Positions 5,642 through 12,762 of a stretch of 20,773 nt of DNA are shown here, one piece after another; positions within the stretch are counted from its first letter, which is position 1; each line of letters opens with the position of its first letter. The notes below the pieces were generated by a model. It worked only from the letters and a program-made list of their open reading frames with translations, searched no databases and was not told the origin of the DNA. Origin of the DNA: a virus. The translations under genes and the position numbers were made by a program. The stretch covers positions 1-20,773 of the IMG/VR virus record IMGVR_UViG_3300035698_004889; one strand, given 5' to 3'.

Positions 5642-6166
5642 ATGTCAGAATCAAGAAAAAAAACAGAATCAATCGTAGAAACTCCTAACACACAAGGTGT
5701 GAACATACCTCGTATGAAACCGTTAGATACGATCTTAGAAGCATCTAAAAAAGATAAGGATGCACCGGTAAAAGTTGATCCTTCGAAGACTGGACCACTT
5801 ACTGCTGAAGAAAAAGCTCAGCGTAATTTACTTTTAAAGCGTGAAGCAGAGTCAAAGATGGTAGATATTGTTTTTAGAAATCATGAAGTACAAGGCGGAA
5901 ACCTAGAGTTTGAGTATTTGTTCTATAAAGGCGATGAGCGTAAGAAATATGAATTACTTGATGGTCATCAGTATTCATTACCACTAGGTGTTGTTCGCCA
6001 TATTAATAATCTTGGTATTCCTAAGTATGAATACAAACAAGATAAGAATGGTCGTCCGTACTGTGCATTTAGCAGAGTACAAAAAAGATTTACTTGTGAA
6101 GATGTAAACTTTGTTGGTTATAATCAATATATAGATCATATAGATGGTTATAAGGCTGCTATATAG
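5642..6166 (+). CDS. Conserved virion-associated protein, unknown function
   Basis: ATG at 5642 follows AAAGGA. The 174-residue protein has a lysine-rich flexible first 65 residues and a folded second half with FEYLFYKGDERKKYELLDG, QYSLPLGVVRHINN and a Gln/Arg-rich end segment (AFSRVQKRFTCEDV). Proteins with a 'K-Y-x-L-x-D-G-x-x-Y-x-L-P-L-G-V-x-x-H-x-N' core occur near the capsid genes of N4-gp56-type phages, to my knowledge without a proven role. Two hairpin elements in tandem (5687-5718) write residues 16-26 (NTQGVNIPRMK), in the flexible part where an insertion would be tolerated. Confidence 0.65.
   Translation: MSESRKKTESIVETPNTQGVNIPRMKPLDTILEASKKDKDAPVKVDPSKTGPLTAEEKAQRNLLLKREAESKMVDIVFRNHEVQGGNLEFEYLFYKGDERKKYELLDGHQYSLPLGVVRHINNLGIPKYEYKQDKNGRPYCAFSRVQKRFTCEDVNFVGYNQYIDHIDGYKAAI
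5687..5718 (+). repeat. Two tandem hairpin elements with compensated stems
   Basis: AACACAC-AAG-GTGTGAA (5687-5703) shares AA with AACATAC-CTC-GTATGAA (5702-5718). The second copy has C to T in the left arm and the matching G to A in the right arm, so the stem is kept. Both are inside the reading frame of the 5642 gene. Confidence 0.8.
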
Positions 6167-6180
6167 CTTAAAGGATAGTA

Positions 6181-6534
6181 ATGAGTGTTGCCATAGAAAA
6201 TCCGATGTTCTTACCAGCAATGAGAGTTATAACTGTGATTACGAAAGCTAAGAAAGCGGTAGTTACAACATCATTTGCACATAATTATATAGATGGTCTT
6301 ATTATTAGGTTATTTATTCCTGAAGGATTTGGTATGTGGCAAGCGAATCAGTTGTTTAGTGCAATAACTGTATTATCACCAACAACCTTTCAGATGACAA
6401 TAGATACAACTAATTTTGATACGTTTGCTATATCAACCACATTTCCTTTTGATCAGCAGTCAGCACAGTGTACTCCAATTGCAGAACTAACTTCTCAATT
6501 AACAGGTGCTTTTAAAAATGTATTACCGAGGTAA
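6181..6534 (+). CDS. Small E1-FCCH-like virion protein
   Basis: ATG at 6181 follows AAAGGA, 14 bases after the previous stop. Nearly the whole 117-residue protein is one small beta domain: KKAVVTTSFAHNYIDGLIIR (about 23-42), then IPEGFGMWQANQLFSAITVL and SPTTFQMTIDTTNFDTFAI. This is the same E1-FCCH-like pattern as in the 4602 protein, here with the typical 'G-M-x-Q-x-N-x-x-F-x-I' and 'F-x-x-x-I-D-T-x-x-F-x-x-F' parts. It probably packs onto the head-tail joint or the capsid as a minor protein. The gene end is duplicated (6517-6546). Confidence 0.65.
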   Translation: MSVAIENPMFLPAMRVITVITKAKKAVVTTSFAHNYIDGLIIRLFIPEGFGMWQANQLFSAITVLSPTTFQMTIDTTNFDTFAISTTFPFDQQSAQCTPIAELTSQLTGAFKNVLPR

Positions 6535-6546
6535 TGTATTACCGAG
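6517..6546 (+). repeat. 14-bp direct repeat at a gene end
   Basis: AATGTATTACCGAG at 6517-6530 and 6533-6546, spanning the stop codon at 6532-6534; ATTACC-GA-GGTAAT in the middle is also palindromic. A further hairpin, CATCATA (6552-6558) with TATGATG (6577-6583), follows in the 87-base gap before the next gene. Confidence 0.7.
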
Positions 6547-6621
6547 AAGTGCATCATAACAGTAGACTCGTTTAAGTATGATGATAACCTACAAAAGAAT
6601 ATGGTTGAATAAGGAGTTTTT

Positions 6622-7680
6622 ATGGCACAGTCTAATTTACAAATGATACGTAATACGGTTAGACGTATCACCAAGAGTTTAGATACCTCGACACTTACTG
6701 ATGTACAAATAGACGAATACATTAATACATTTGTTCTTTATGATTTCCCATTACGTTTAAGATTATTTAATCTTTTATCAACATTTGAATTCTATACACA
6801 GCCATATGTAGATACGTATGAATCAACAGATCCTTTGGTTACAACTAATGTATTTCATGACTTTAAAAATAGATTTATTTCAGTACAAGCGCCTCTGTTT
6901 TGTGCTGGTTCGAATATGAACTTAGTTCAGTCTACAGAGGAATTTTTTAATACTTGGCCTATGAATGCCAATATACAAACTATTAGAGTATTGGGTGACG
7001 GAGCTGAGATGTCCTTTACAGGGACTATTAGTAATCAACAAGCACAAAGTCCTGAAGCTCAACAGGTTTTACTAAGAAGAAGTGTCCTATTTAATTCTAT
7101 AGCTGTGAATAATGATCCATTAACATTAATTGATGAACCAGTAAGTGCTACATTTGGTAATCTTTATATTCCAGGTCAAGCGGTTCCTGTGTATGGTGAT
7201 GCAGTAAATGCAGATAATAATATTAATTACATTACTGGATTATTCACAATCACATTTACAACAGCTCCTGGTTCAGGTCAAAATATATATTCTCAAACAG
7301 TACCAGTTCGTCCAAGCTTACCTCGTTCTTTACTATTCTTTGATACTAAAATTGTTATACGACCTGTACCAGACAAGGTGTATAAAGTAACTTTGACAGT
7401 TGAGAAACAACCAGTAGCGCTTCTTGAAACAAGTTCGGTACCATTTTTATCTGAATGGTGGCAGTACATTGCTCTTGGCGCTTGTAAAAAAGTCTTTCGT
7501 GATCGTATGGATATGGAAAGTATGAACTTAATTGAACCTGAATTTAAAGAACAAGAAGTAATGATTGAAAGTAGAACACTTGTTCAACAGTCAACGCAAA
7601 AAGTTCCTACAATTTATGATTTTCAATCAAGCAATAATCCATTTAGTAATGGTAATGGTTTCGGCGGTACAGGTTATTAA
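6622..7680 (+). CDS. Putative neck/adaptor structural protein
   Basis: ATG at 6622 follows AAGGAG. The 352-residue protein begins with a helical part (SNLQMIRNTVRRITKS, then LTDVQIDEYINTFVLYDFP) and goes on to a long beta-rich part with YITGLFTITFTTAPG and a closing helix (SEWWQYIALGACKKVFRDR). The opening resembles head-completion/adaptor proteins, which use an N-terminal helical bundle to attach to the portal ring. The end is Asn/Gly-rich and disordered. It lies between the small head proteins and the tail genes, which suits a connector. No firm family match can be claimed from sequence reading. Confidence 0.55.
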   Translation: MAQSNLQMIRNTVRRITKSLDTSTLTDVQIDEYINTFVLYDFPLRLRLFNLLSTFEFYTQPYVDTYESTDPLVTTNVFHDFKNRFISVQAPLFCAGSNMNLVQSTEEFFNTWPMNANIQTIRVLGDGAEMSFTGTISNQQAQSPEAQQVLLRRSVLFNSIAVNNDPLTLIDEPVSATFGNLYIPGQAVPVYGDAVNADNNINYITGLFTITFTTAPGSGQNIYSQTVPVRPSLPRSLLFFDTKIVIRPVPDKVYKVTLTVEKQPVALLETSSVPFLSEWWQYIALGACKKVFRDRMDMESMNLIEPEFKEQEVMIESRTLVQQSTQKVPTIYDFQSSNNPFSNGNGFGGTGY

Positions 7681-7696
7681 TTATTAAGGATTTTAT

Positions 7697-8254
7697 ATGG
7701 CATATACACAGAATACGCCCTTAGCTACTCAAAAGATTAACTCATCACAGCCTATTATTCTAGAGAATTTCACACTGTTAAATCCAGCCGGTAATGGCTA
7801 TATGGAATTCTTATTGAAAGGTACAGCACCTACGTTTGGCGCTAGTTCTAATGGAATGTATACATTTCTTAATACCGATACAACCAAGGATGAGTTGTAT
7901 GTTAAGAAGCATTCTAATGATGCTCCTACTACAATTCCATTTACAGCCTCTAAAATGAGTAATTCTACGATGGCTAACTCTGTTAACGGGTGGTGCTATT
8001 TGCCAAGTGGATTATTAATGAAATGGGGATCAAAGGCCGTTACAACAACTTCTTTTGATGATGTTGACTTTCAAACATTAAGTGGTGGGCCACCATATAC
8101 GACTGTATTTCAAGCATTAGTTACAGCAGGAAATTCAGGACCATATTTAGCTTCTGCGGCGGGTAGGAGCACATTAACTACTACAGTTGTTAAGGTTTAT
8201 TTGACTGCAGCGAATGCTAGTACAAGTGTTAGCTATTTAATTATAGGAGTATAA
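7697..8254 (+). CDS. Fibre-like protein with gp53-like C-terminal domain
   Basis: ATG at 7697 follows AAGGA. The 185-residue protein is Thr/Ser-rich. Residues about 97-112 read GWCYLPSGLLMKWGS, the characteristic start of the 'tail fibre gp53-like C-terminal' domain (a Gly-hydrophobic-x-x-LP-x-G-hydrophobic-x-x-x-WG motif), and the remainder has the expected beta strands and a final hydrophobic strand (VSYLIIGV). In other phages this domain is the trimeric receptor-binding tip. Here it is a short protein near the head/tail genes, so it may be a head fibre, a collar appendage or a short tail spike. Its stop is two bases before the GTG of the next gene. Confidence 0.6.
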   Translation: MAYTQNTPLATQKINSSQPIILENFTLLNPAGNGYMEFLLKGTAPTFGASSNGMYTFLNTDTTKDELYVKKHSNDAPTTIPFTASKMSNSTMANSVNGWCYLPSGLLMKWGSKAVTTTSFDDVDFQTLSGGPPYTTVFQALVTAGNSGPYLASAAGRSTLTTTVVKVYLTAANASTSVSYLIIGV

Positions 8255-8255
8255 T

Positions 8256-10496
8256 GTGGGTAGTGCACAACGCTTCATGATTGCTCCATTGACTGAAGGT
8301 TTAGTTACTAATGTTAGACCTTGGCAAATTCCTGATACTGCTTTTTCATCATTAAAAAATGCGTACGTATTTAGAGGAAGAGTAAGAAAACGTTTTGGAT
8401 CTACTCCATTAAAACCTGCTAACTCACCAACAACTAACTTATATTGGCAAGATAGTCGTGTACGTACTTCTATTGGTACAGTGGGTGACGCTATGCCTAT
8501 TACATTACCTACTGGAGTTGATCCAGTTATAGGACAAATGTTTAGTGCTGGTGATCAATTATTTACTGTATATCAAGATGGTACTATGTTAACTACTGGC
8601 GTGGGTACAGGATCGATAGATTTTGCTTTGCGCGAAGTAACGATTGCAGGTACTGGATTAGCCGGTGCTACATTAATTTACTATTATCCATCAACATCTA
8701 TTATGGGAATGGTAACCTTACAAGATAGAACTATTAACTTAGAGCCATTAATAGTATTTGATAGAAATTATGCATATGAATTCTCTGCTTCTGGATATGA
8801 ACGCGTAGGTACTGAAGCAACATCAAGTGGTGAATCGGTTTGGACTGGCAGTGACTCTGAGTTTTTCTGGGGCTCAAATTATCGAGGTACATTAGCTAAT
8901 GATTATCTTTTATTTGTTACTAATTTTAATGCTACTGATGGTCTAAGATATTATGATCCAACAACTTTATTGTGGAACTTCTTTGTACCGACATTAACCG
9001 CTACAGCAACATTAATTACATCACGATTAATTATCTCCTTTCAGGGATATTTATTATTTTTAAATACTATTGAAAGAGATGGTGGGACTAATCGATTCTA
9101 TACATCCCGATGCCGATATTCTCAAAATGGTGATGCGTTAAAGACAAATTCATTTAGACAAGGTATTCCAGGGAGAGGTAATTATACTGATGCTCCCACA
9201 AAGGAAGCAATTGTTAGTGCAGCAATTTTACGTAATAGATTGATTGTCTATTTTGAAAGTAAGACGTTTGAGATGGTATATACAAATAACAATTCATTAC
9301 CGTTTATATGGCAAGAATTAAATAGTGAACTAGGGGTTGAGTCTACCTTTTCAGCTGTACTGTTTGATAAATCTATACTTGGTATGGGTAATGTCGGAAT
9401 TCATGCATGTAATGGATCAGATGTAGAACGTATAGATAGCAAGATACCTAACACAGTCTTTCAAATCCATAATTCAGATGCTGGTCCAGAACGTGTTGTT
9501 GGTATAAGAGACTATTTTTCTGAGATGGTATATTGGGCATATCCTGATTTAAATAGAAGTGCTACGAACCCATTTAACAATAAAATATTGGTATATAATT
9601 ATGAAACGAACAGTTGGGGAATCAATGATGACTCTATTACGATGTTTGGGTATTTCCAAGAAGATTCGCAGCAATATTTACTCTGGGGTACAACGTTTTC
9701 TACATGGGAAGATACTGGTATTCCGTGGAATCAAACGCAACGTCAAAGCTTATTTCGGAAGATAATTGCAGGTAATCAAGAAGGGTTCACCTTTTTATTA
9801 GGTCTTGATACATATAGAAATGCACCATCACTACAGATTACAAATATGGCAGTTGATACTGGTACAACGCGCATAACAATTACTTCTGTAAACCATAACC
9901 TTGTTGCTGCATCAGGTTCATCAGGTGATTATATATTAATTGAGAATGCTAACTTTAATGCTGCAGTACCGACCATAAATGATACTATTTTTCCAGTCTA
10001 TGAAATAATTGATAAAGATACATTTTCTATAGATCTTGTAAGTACAGTATATCCAGTTGCATCTCCTTATATTGGTGGCGGAACTATAACTCGTATATCC
10101 GCAGTAGAGATTATTACTAAACAATATAACTTCTACCTTAAAGAAGGATTAGAGTTCGCTCTAAACCAAGTTTCTCTTCTCGTTGATCGTACTGACTCAT
10201 CTGCATTTACTGTTGACTATGCAGCATCCTCGTCGTATCAACAGATAGTTCCAGGTGCACGCATCATAGGATCTCTATTAGGTGACTCAGTAATATCTAC
10301 TGCAGCCAATGCATTAGCTACATTAGAAAGTACACAAGAAAGATTATGGAGAAGAATATATCCAATGGTACAGGGAGAATGTATCCAACTTGTGTTTTAT
10401 TGGACTCCGGATCAGATAGTGAATACTGAGATCGCATTAGCTGACTTTCAATTGCATGCAATGTTATTTCATGCACAAGCTACCGGATCAATATAA
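8256..10496 (+). CDS. Large tail hub-like structural protein
   Basis: GTG at 8256 has GGAG at 8246-8249; the overlapping ATG at 8254 is in a frame that closes after a few codons, and the first in-frame ATG (8277) would cut off conserved residues. The 746-residue protein starts RFMIAPLTEGLVTNVRPWQI, then a SLKNAYVFRGRVRKRFGS segment (about 32-49). This opening recurs in large tail proteins of N4-gp56-type phages. Repeated Trp/Tyr-containing beta segments (for example LWNFFVP, YWAYPD, NSWGIND) over residues 100-500 would fit a beta-propeller hub such as P22 gp10 or T7 gp12, but that is inference. Residues about 526-600 (ITITSVNHNLVAASG and following) form a third E1-FCCH-like domain. It ends the plus-strand tail operon; the next gene faces it with no gap. 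Confidence 0.7.
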   Translation: MGSAQRFMIAPLTEGLVTNVRPWQIPDTAFSSLKNAYVFRGRVRKRFGSTPLKPANSPTTNLYWQDSRVRTSIGTVGDAMPITLPTGVDPVIGQMFSAGDQLFTVYQDGTMLTTGVGTGSIDFALREVTIAGTGLAGATLIYYYPSTSIMGMVTLQDRTINLEPLIVFDRNYAYEFSASGYERVGTEATSSGESVWTGSDSEFFWGSNYRGTLANDYLLFVTNFNATDGLRYYDPTTLLWNFFVPTLTATATLITSRLIISFQGYLLFLNTIERDGGTNRFYTSRCRYSQNGDALKTNSFRQGIPGRGNYTDAPTKEAIVSAAILRNRLIVYFESKTFEMVYTNNNSLPFIWQELNSELGVESTFSAVLFDKSILGMGNVGIHACNGSDVERIDSKIPNTVFQIHNSDAGPERVVGIRDYFSEMVYWAYPDLNRSATNPFNNKILVYNYETNSWGINDDSITMFGYFQEDSQQYLLWGTTFSTWEDTGIPWNQTQRQSLFRKIIAGNQEGFTFLLGLDTYRNAPSLQITNMAVDTGTTRITITSVNHNLVAASGSSGDYILIENANFNAAVPTINDTIFPVYEIIDKDTFSIDLVSTVYPVASPYIGGGTITRISAVEIITKQYNFYLKEGLEFALNQVSLLVDRTDSSAFTVDYAASSSYQQIVPGARIIGSLLGDSVISTAANALATLESTQERLWRRIYPMVQGECIQLVFYWTPDQIVNTEIALADFQLHAMLFHAQATGSI

Positions 10497-11054
10497 TCAC
10501 GACTCAACGATTCTTGACTCCTTGACGTATTCTATAATGATCGTTGATTCAATATAATCAGAGTAACCTATAGAAGTTGTAATGATAATGTCTGTTGCAT
10601 CTGCTTCTACTCGTATATTTTCATTTAATGCTGTTGGACTTGAAAATGGTAATGGTATAAAACTTGTCCGTGCTGTATTAGTAGCACCGCCATATAGAGC
10701 GACTAACTGATAACCTGATGTTACTTCAATGTCATGAGCAATGCTTTTGGTACCAGCATTTGGTAAGACACCAAAGTTAATCGTAGTACGGAATATGTTT
10801 CTTACAGTTTGTGATTCACCAACATTTTTATTTGATGCGTCAAAGTATAGTAATCCACTTGTTACTACTTCCTGTGCAAGAAACATACCAGACTGTTTGT
10901 AGTTTATTGCTAAAGCCATTATATTTAGATTACGATATAAATTTATTAATACCTCTTTAAGTTCTGGATCAATAGAATTTATATTGGTTATATCTTGAAT
11001 ATTCCAGTTCTGGGTGGTACCTATATATGTACCCTGTTGCGGTATATTTGCCAT
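10497..11054 (-). CDS. Fibre-like structural protein on the minus strand
   Basis: On the minus strand ATG at 11054 follows AAGGAA. The 185-residue protein has a helical segment (LKEVLINLYRNLNIMALAIN, residues about 31-50) that resembles trimerising or base-binding helices, then a beta part with RTTINFGVLPNAGTKSIAHD and LVALYGGATNTARTSFIPLP, and a final IESTIIIEYVKE strand. This layout (an 'INFG-LP-G-K--AH-I' segment, then 'YG-A---...-PLP', then '--I-LEY-K') is common in small fibre or tail-tip proteins of N4-gp56-type phages. Its stop (TGA at 10499-10497) touches the stop of the plus-strand tail gene. It needs its own promoter, so its timing may differ from that of the late genes. Confidence 0.65.
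   Translation of the reverse strand: MANIPQQGTYIGTTQNWNIQDITNINSIDPELKEVLINLYRNLNIMALAINYKQSGMFLAQEVVTSGLLYFDASNKNVGESQTVRNIFRTTINFGVLPNAGTKSIAHDIEVTSGYQLVALYGGATNTARTSFIPLPFSSPTALNENIRVEADATDIIITTSIGYSDYIESTIIIEYVKESRIVES
10504..10547 (+). promoter_or_regulatory. Inverted repeat with TATAAT at the convergent gene junction
   Basis: TCAACGAT (10504-10511) and ATCGTTGA (10540-10547) frame CTTGACGTAT-tctat-AATGA. The same CTTGACGTAT...AATGA words occur at 3537-3551 before the capsid gene, also inside an inverted repeat. It lies just past the stop of the plus-strand tail gene, within the end of the minus gene, so it may be a transcription end structure or a shared promoter/operator. Confidence 0.35.
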
Positions 11055-11142
11055 ACTTTTCCTTTTCCTAGATTTTTACACTCAATGTATAATACTACGA
11101 ATGATATATTATCTATAACTCATATTTTTTAAAGGATAGAGT
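11055..11142. promoter_or_regulatory. Divergent gap with a TATAAT box
   Basis: An 88-base gap between the starts of the minus fibre gene and the plus internal-protein gene. TATAAT at 11088-11093 on the plus strand has no good -35 at normal distance. Promoters for both directions are expected here from the layout. Confidence 0.35.
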
Positions 11143-11718
11143 ATGCCTTCTTTTCGAGAAATAATGATGGGTTCACCCCAAAGAGTAACTCAAGCACCTA
11201 CAAGAAGTGTGCAGCAAATGGCTGGTCAAGATCAGTTATTGTCACAATCTTTGCAAGGTCTATCTGGAAATAAATTTGATTTTGCTCCTATTGCTCAACA
11301 AGCACGAACTCAATTTCAACAGAAAACTATTCCAACTATATTAGATAGATTTTCTCAAGGTCGTCATTCAGGTGCATTAGCTGGTGCATTAAGTGAGGCT
11401 GGCGCAGGACTTGATGAAGGACTTGCTGGTATGGAATCAAAATATAATCTACAGCAACAAGGATTGTTAAAAAATATGGCCCAACTTGGTTTAGGTAGTA
11501 ACTTTGAAAACCTTGTTAATCCAGCAACTAGTGGATTATTACAAAAATTATTACCTCAATTATTGGGTATGGGCGGGGATGTATTAGGTCAATCTATGGG
11601 AGAAGGTGATATCTTTGGCCAACAATCTAATTCAGGATCACAAAGCCAAGGTCAAAGTAAATCTGGCGGTGGTGATATGATTTCAATGTTAACAAAATTA
11701 TTACCATTCTTAATATAA
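11143..11718 (+). CDS. Putative internal virion (ejection) protein, small
   Basis: ATG at 11143 follows AAAGGA. The 191-residue protein is Gln/Gly/Ser/Leu-rich. Its core reads FDFAPIAQQARTQFQQKTIP, then a Ser/Gly/Ala-rich SGALAGALSEAGAGLDEGLA (about 80-105), then LLQKLLPQLLG and LTKLLPFLI, amphipathic helices near the end. Small Gln-rich proteins with an 'IAQQA...F...TIP.I.ERF' core stand before the large internal proteins in N4-gp56-type phages. They resemble the DNA-ejection proteins of podoviruses in composition (helical, able to meet a membrane). The function is inferred from composition and place only. Confidence 0.55.
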   Translation: MPSFREIMMGSPQRVTQAPTRSVQQMAGQDQLLSQSLQGLSGNKFDFAPIAQQARTQFQQKTIPTILDRFSQGRHSGALAGALSEAGAGLDEGLAGMESKYNLQQQGLLKNMAQLGLGSNFENLVNPATSGLLQKLLPQLLGMGGDVLGQSMGEGDIFGQQSNSGSQSQGQSKSGGGDMISMLTKLLPFLI

Positions 11719-11730
11719 AGTGATCTATAT

Positions 11731-12732
11731 ATGGCAACAGTTATAAATAGTGTAGATCCATCTGTTTCTTTAGGACAAGCATTAGGTACAGGTCTTGGAT
11801 CTGGTATTAATAAATTAGCTCAAGGTAAGTTAAATCAGGTTATGTCACAACGTCTTGGAACTACTTTAGAACAAGCTGGTTATCCGAAAGAAACTGCTAA
11901 TCTTATTAGCATGCTAGGTAAAGATAATAATGAACTTGTTATAAAACTTCTTGAGGGACTTCGGCAACAGCAATATCCTAATTCAGTTGATCAAGAAGCT
12001 GTAGGTGGACAAGAAGCTGTAGGTGGACAAGAAGCTGTAGGTGGACAAGAAGGTATGATAGCAGGAGGTGCACAAGGGGGTATTGTAAATCCACCTCAGC
12101 AACAAGCTGCGCCAAGCTTTGCTCAATCATTTGGTAAAAGCAAAGAAGGTAAAATATCTCAGAAGGATTTAGAGAAGGAAGCTAATTATCTTAATACTCT
12201 AGATAATACAATAAATGATTTAGAGGAAGGTATTTTAGATAAGAATACACATTTTGGAACTCTGGCTAATGCTGCAGTAGAGAGATTAAGTCCTGATATA
12301 GCTGAACAATTTGGTTATGGTAAGTCACTTGTATGGAACAAGTTTGCCAAGAAATTTGTATTGGATACGTCTAAAGAATTATCAGCTATACGTGGTAAGT
12401 ATCAATATGAACTTATTGAGGGCACTAAACCCGATATAAATTTAACAAGAAATCAAAATAAAAGTCTTACTAAAACAATTAGGAGGGATGTGAATGAAAA
12501 AATAAATAACTATCTAAAAGATCATCCGAATATGAGATCTTACTTTTCTAGATTTAATAAGAATCTTAGACCAAAAGAGACTCAAAAAACTACTCAACAA
12601 GAAACAGTAAAACAGTTTAAAGATGCAGCAACTGGCAATGTATACGATATTGTAGAACAAGATGAAACTAAGGTTGTATATAAAGATCCAAGAACTGGAG
12701 AAAATATTACCAAAAGATTTGTTAAAGTGTAG
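11731..12732 (+). CDS. Putative internal virion protein
   Basis: ATG at 11731 is 12 bases after the previous stop; the ribosome site is weak (AAAGTGA), so translation may be coupled. Residues 1-80 are helical and Gly/Leu/Gln-rich (VSLGQALGTGLGSGINKLAQ). Residues about 88-105 contain QEAVGG three times. After a Gln/Gly/Pro-rich linker, a charged helical domain (about 140-290) follows, with KFAKKFVLDTSKELSAIRGK. The C-terminus is a small beta segment (NVYDIVEQDETKVVYKDP). The second gene of a three-gene block with the same bias suggests an ejection complex packed in the head. No family name can be given. Confidence 0.55.
   Translation: MATVINSVDPSVSLGQALGTGLGSGINKLAQGKLNQVMSQRLGTTLEQAGYPKETANLISMLGKDNNELVIKLLEGLRQQQYPNSVDQEAVGGQEAVGGQEAVGGQEGMIAGGAQGGIVNPPQQQAAPSFAQSFGKSKEGKISQKDLEKEANYLNTLDNTINDLEEGILDKNTHFGTLANAAVERLSPDIAEQFGYGKSLVWNKFAKKFVLDTSKELSAIRGKYQYELIEGTKPDINLTRNQNKSLTKTIRRDVNEKINNYLKDHPNMRSYFSRFNKNLRPKETQKTTQQETVKQFKDAATGNVYDIVEQDETKVVYKDPRTGENITKRFVKV
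11992..12045 (+). repeat. 18-bp in-frame tandem repeat, three copies
   Basis: CAAGAAGCTGTAGGTGGA is repeated exactly at 11992, 12010 and 12028 and a half copy follows. It writes QEAVGG three times in a flexible linker of the internal virion protein. Confidence 0.8.
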
Positions 12733-12735
12733 TAG

Positions 12736-12752
12736 AACATACCATGTGTGAA
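12736..12752 (+). repeat. Hairpin element joined to a ribosome site
   Basis: AACATAC-CAT-GTGTGAA, with one G-T wobble in the stem, sits between the stop at 12732 and AAAGGA (12751-12756), the ribosome site of the ATG at 12763. Its closing AA is the beginning of that site. It is intergenic, so no coding demand explains it. Confidence 0.75.
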
Positions 12753-12762
12753 AGGAAATAGT

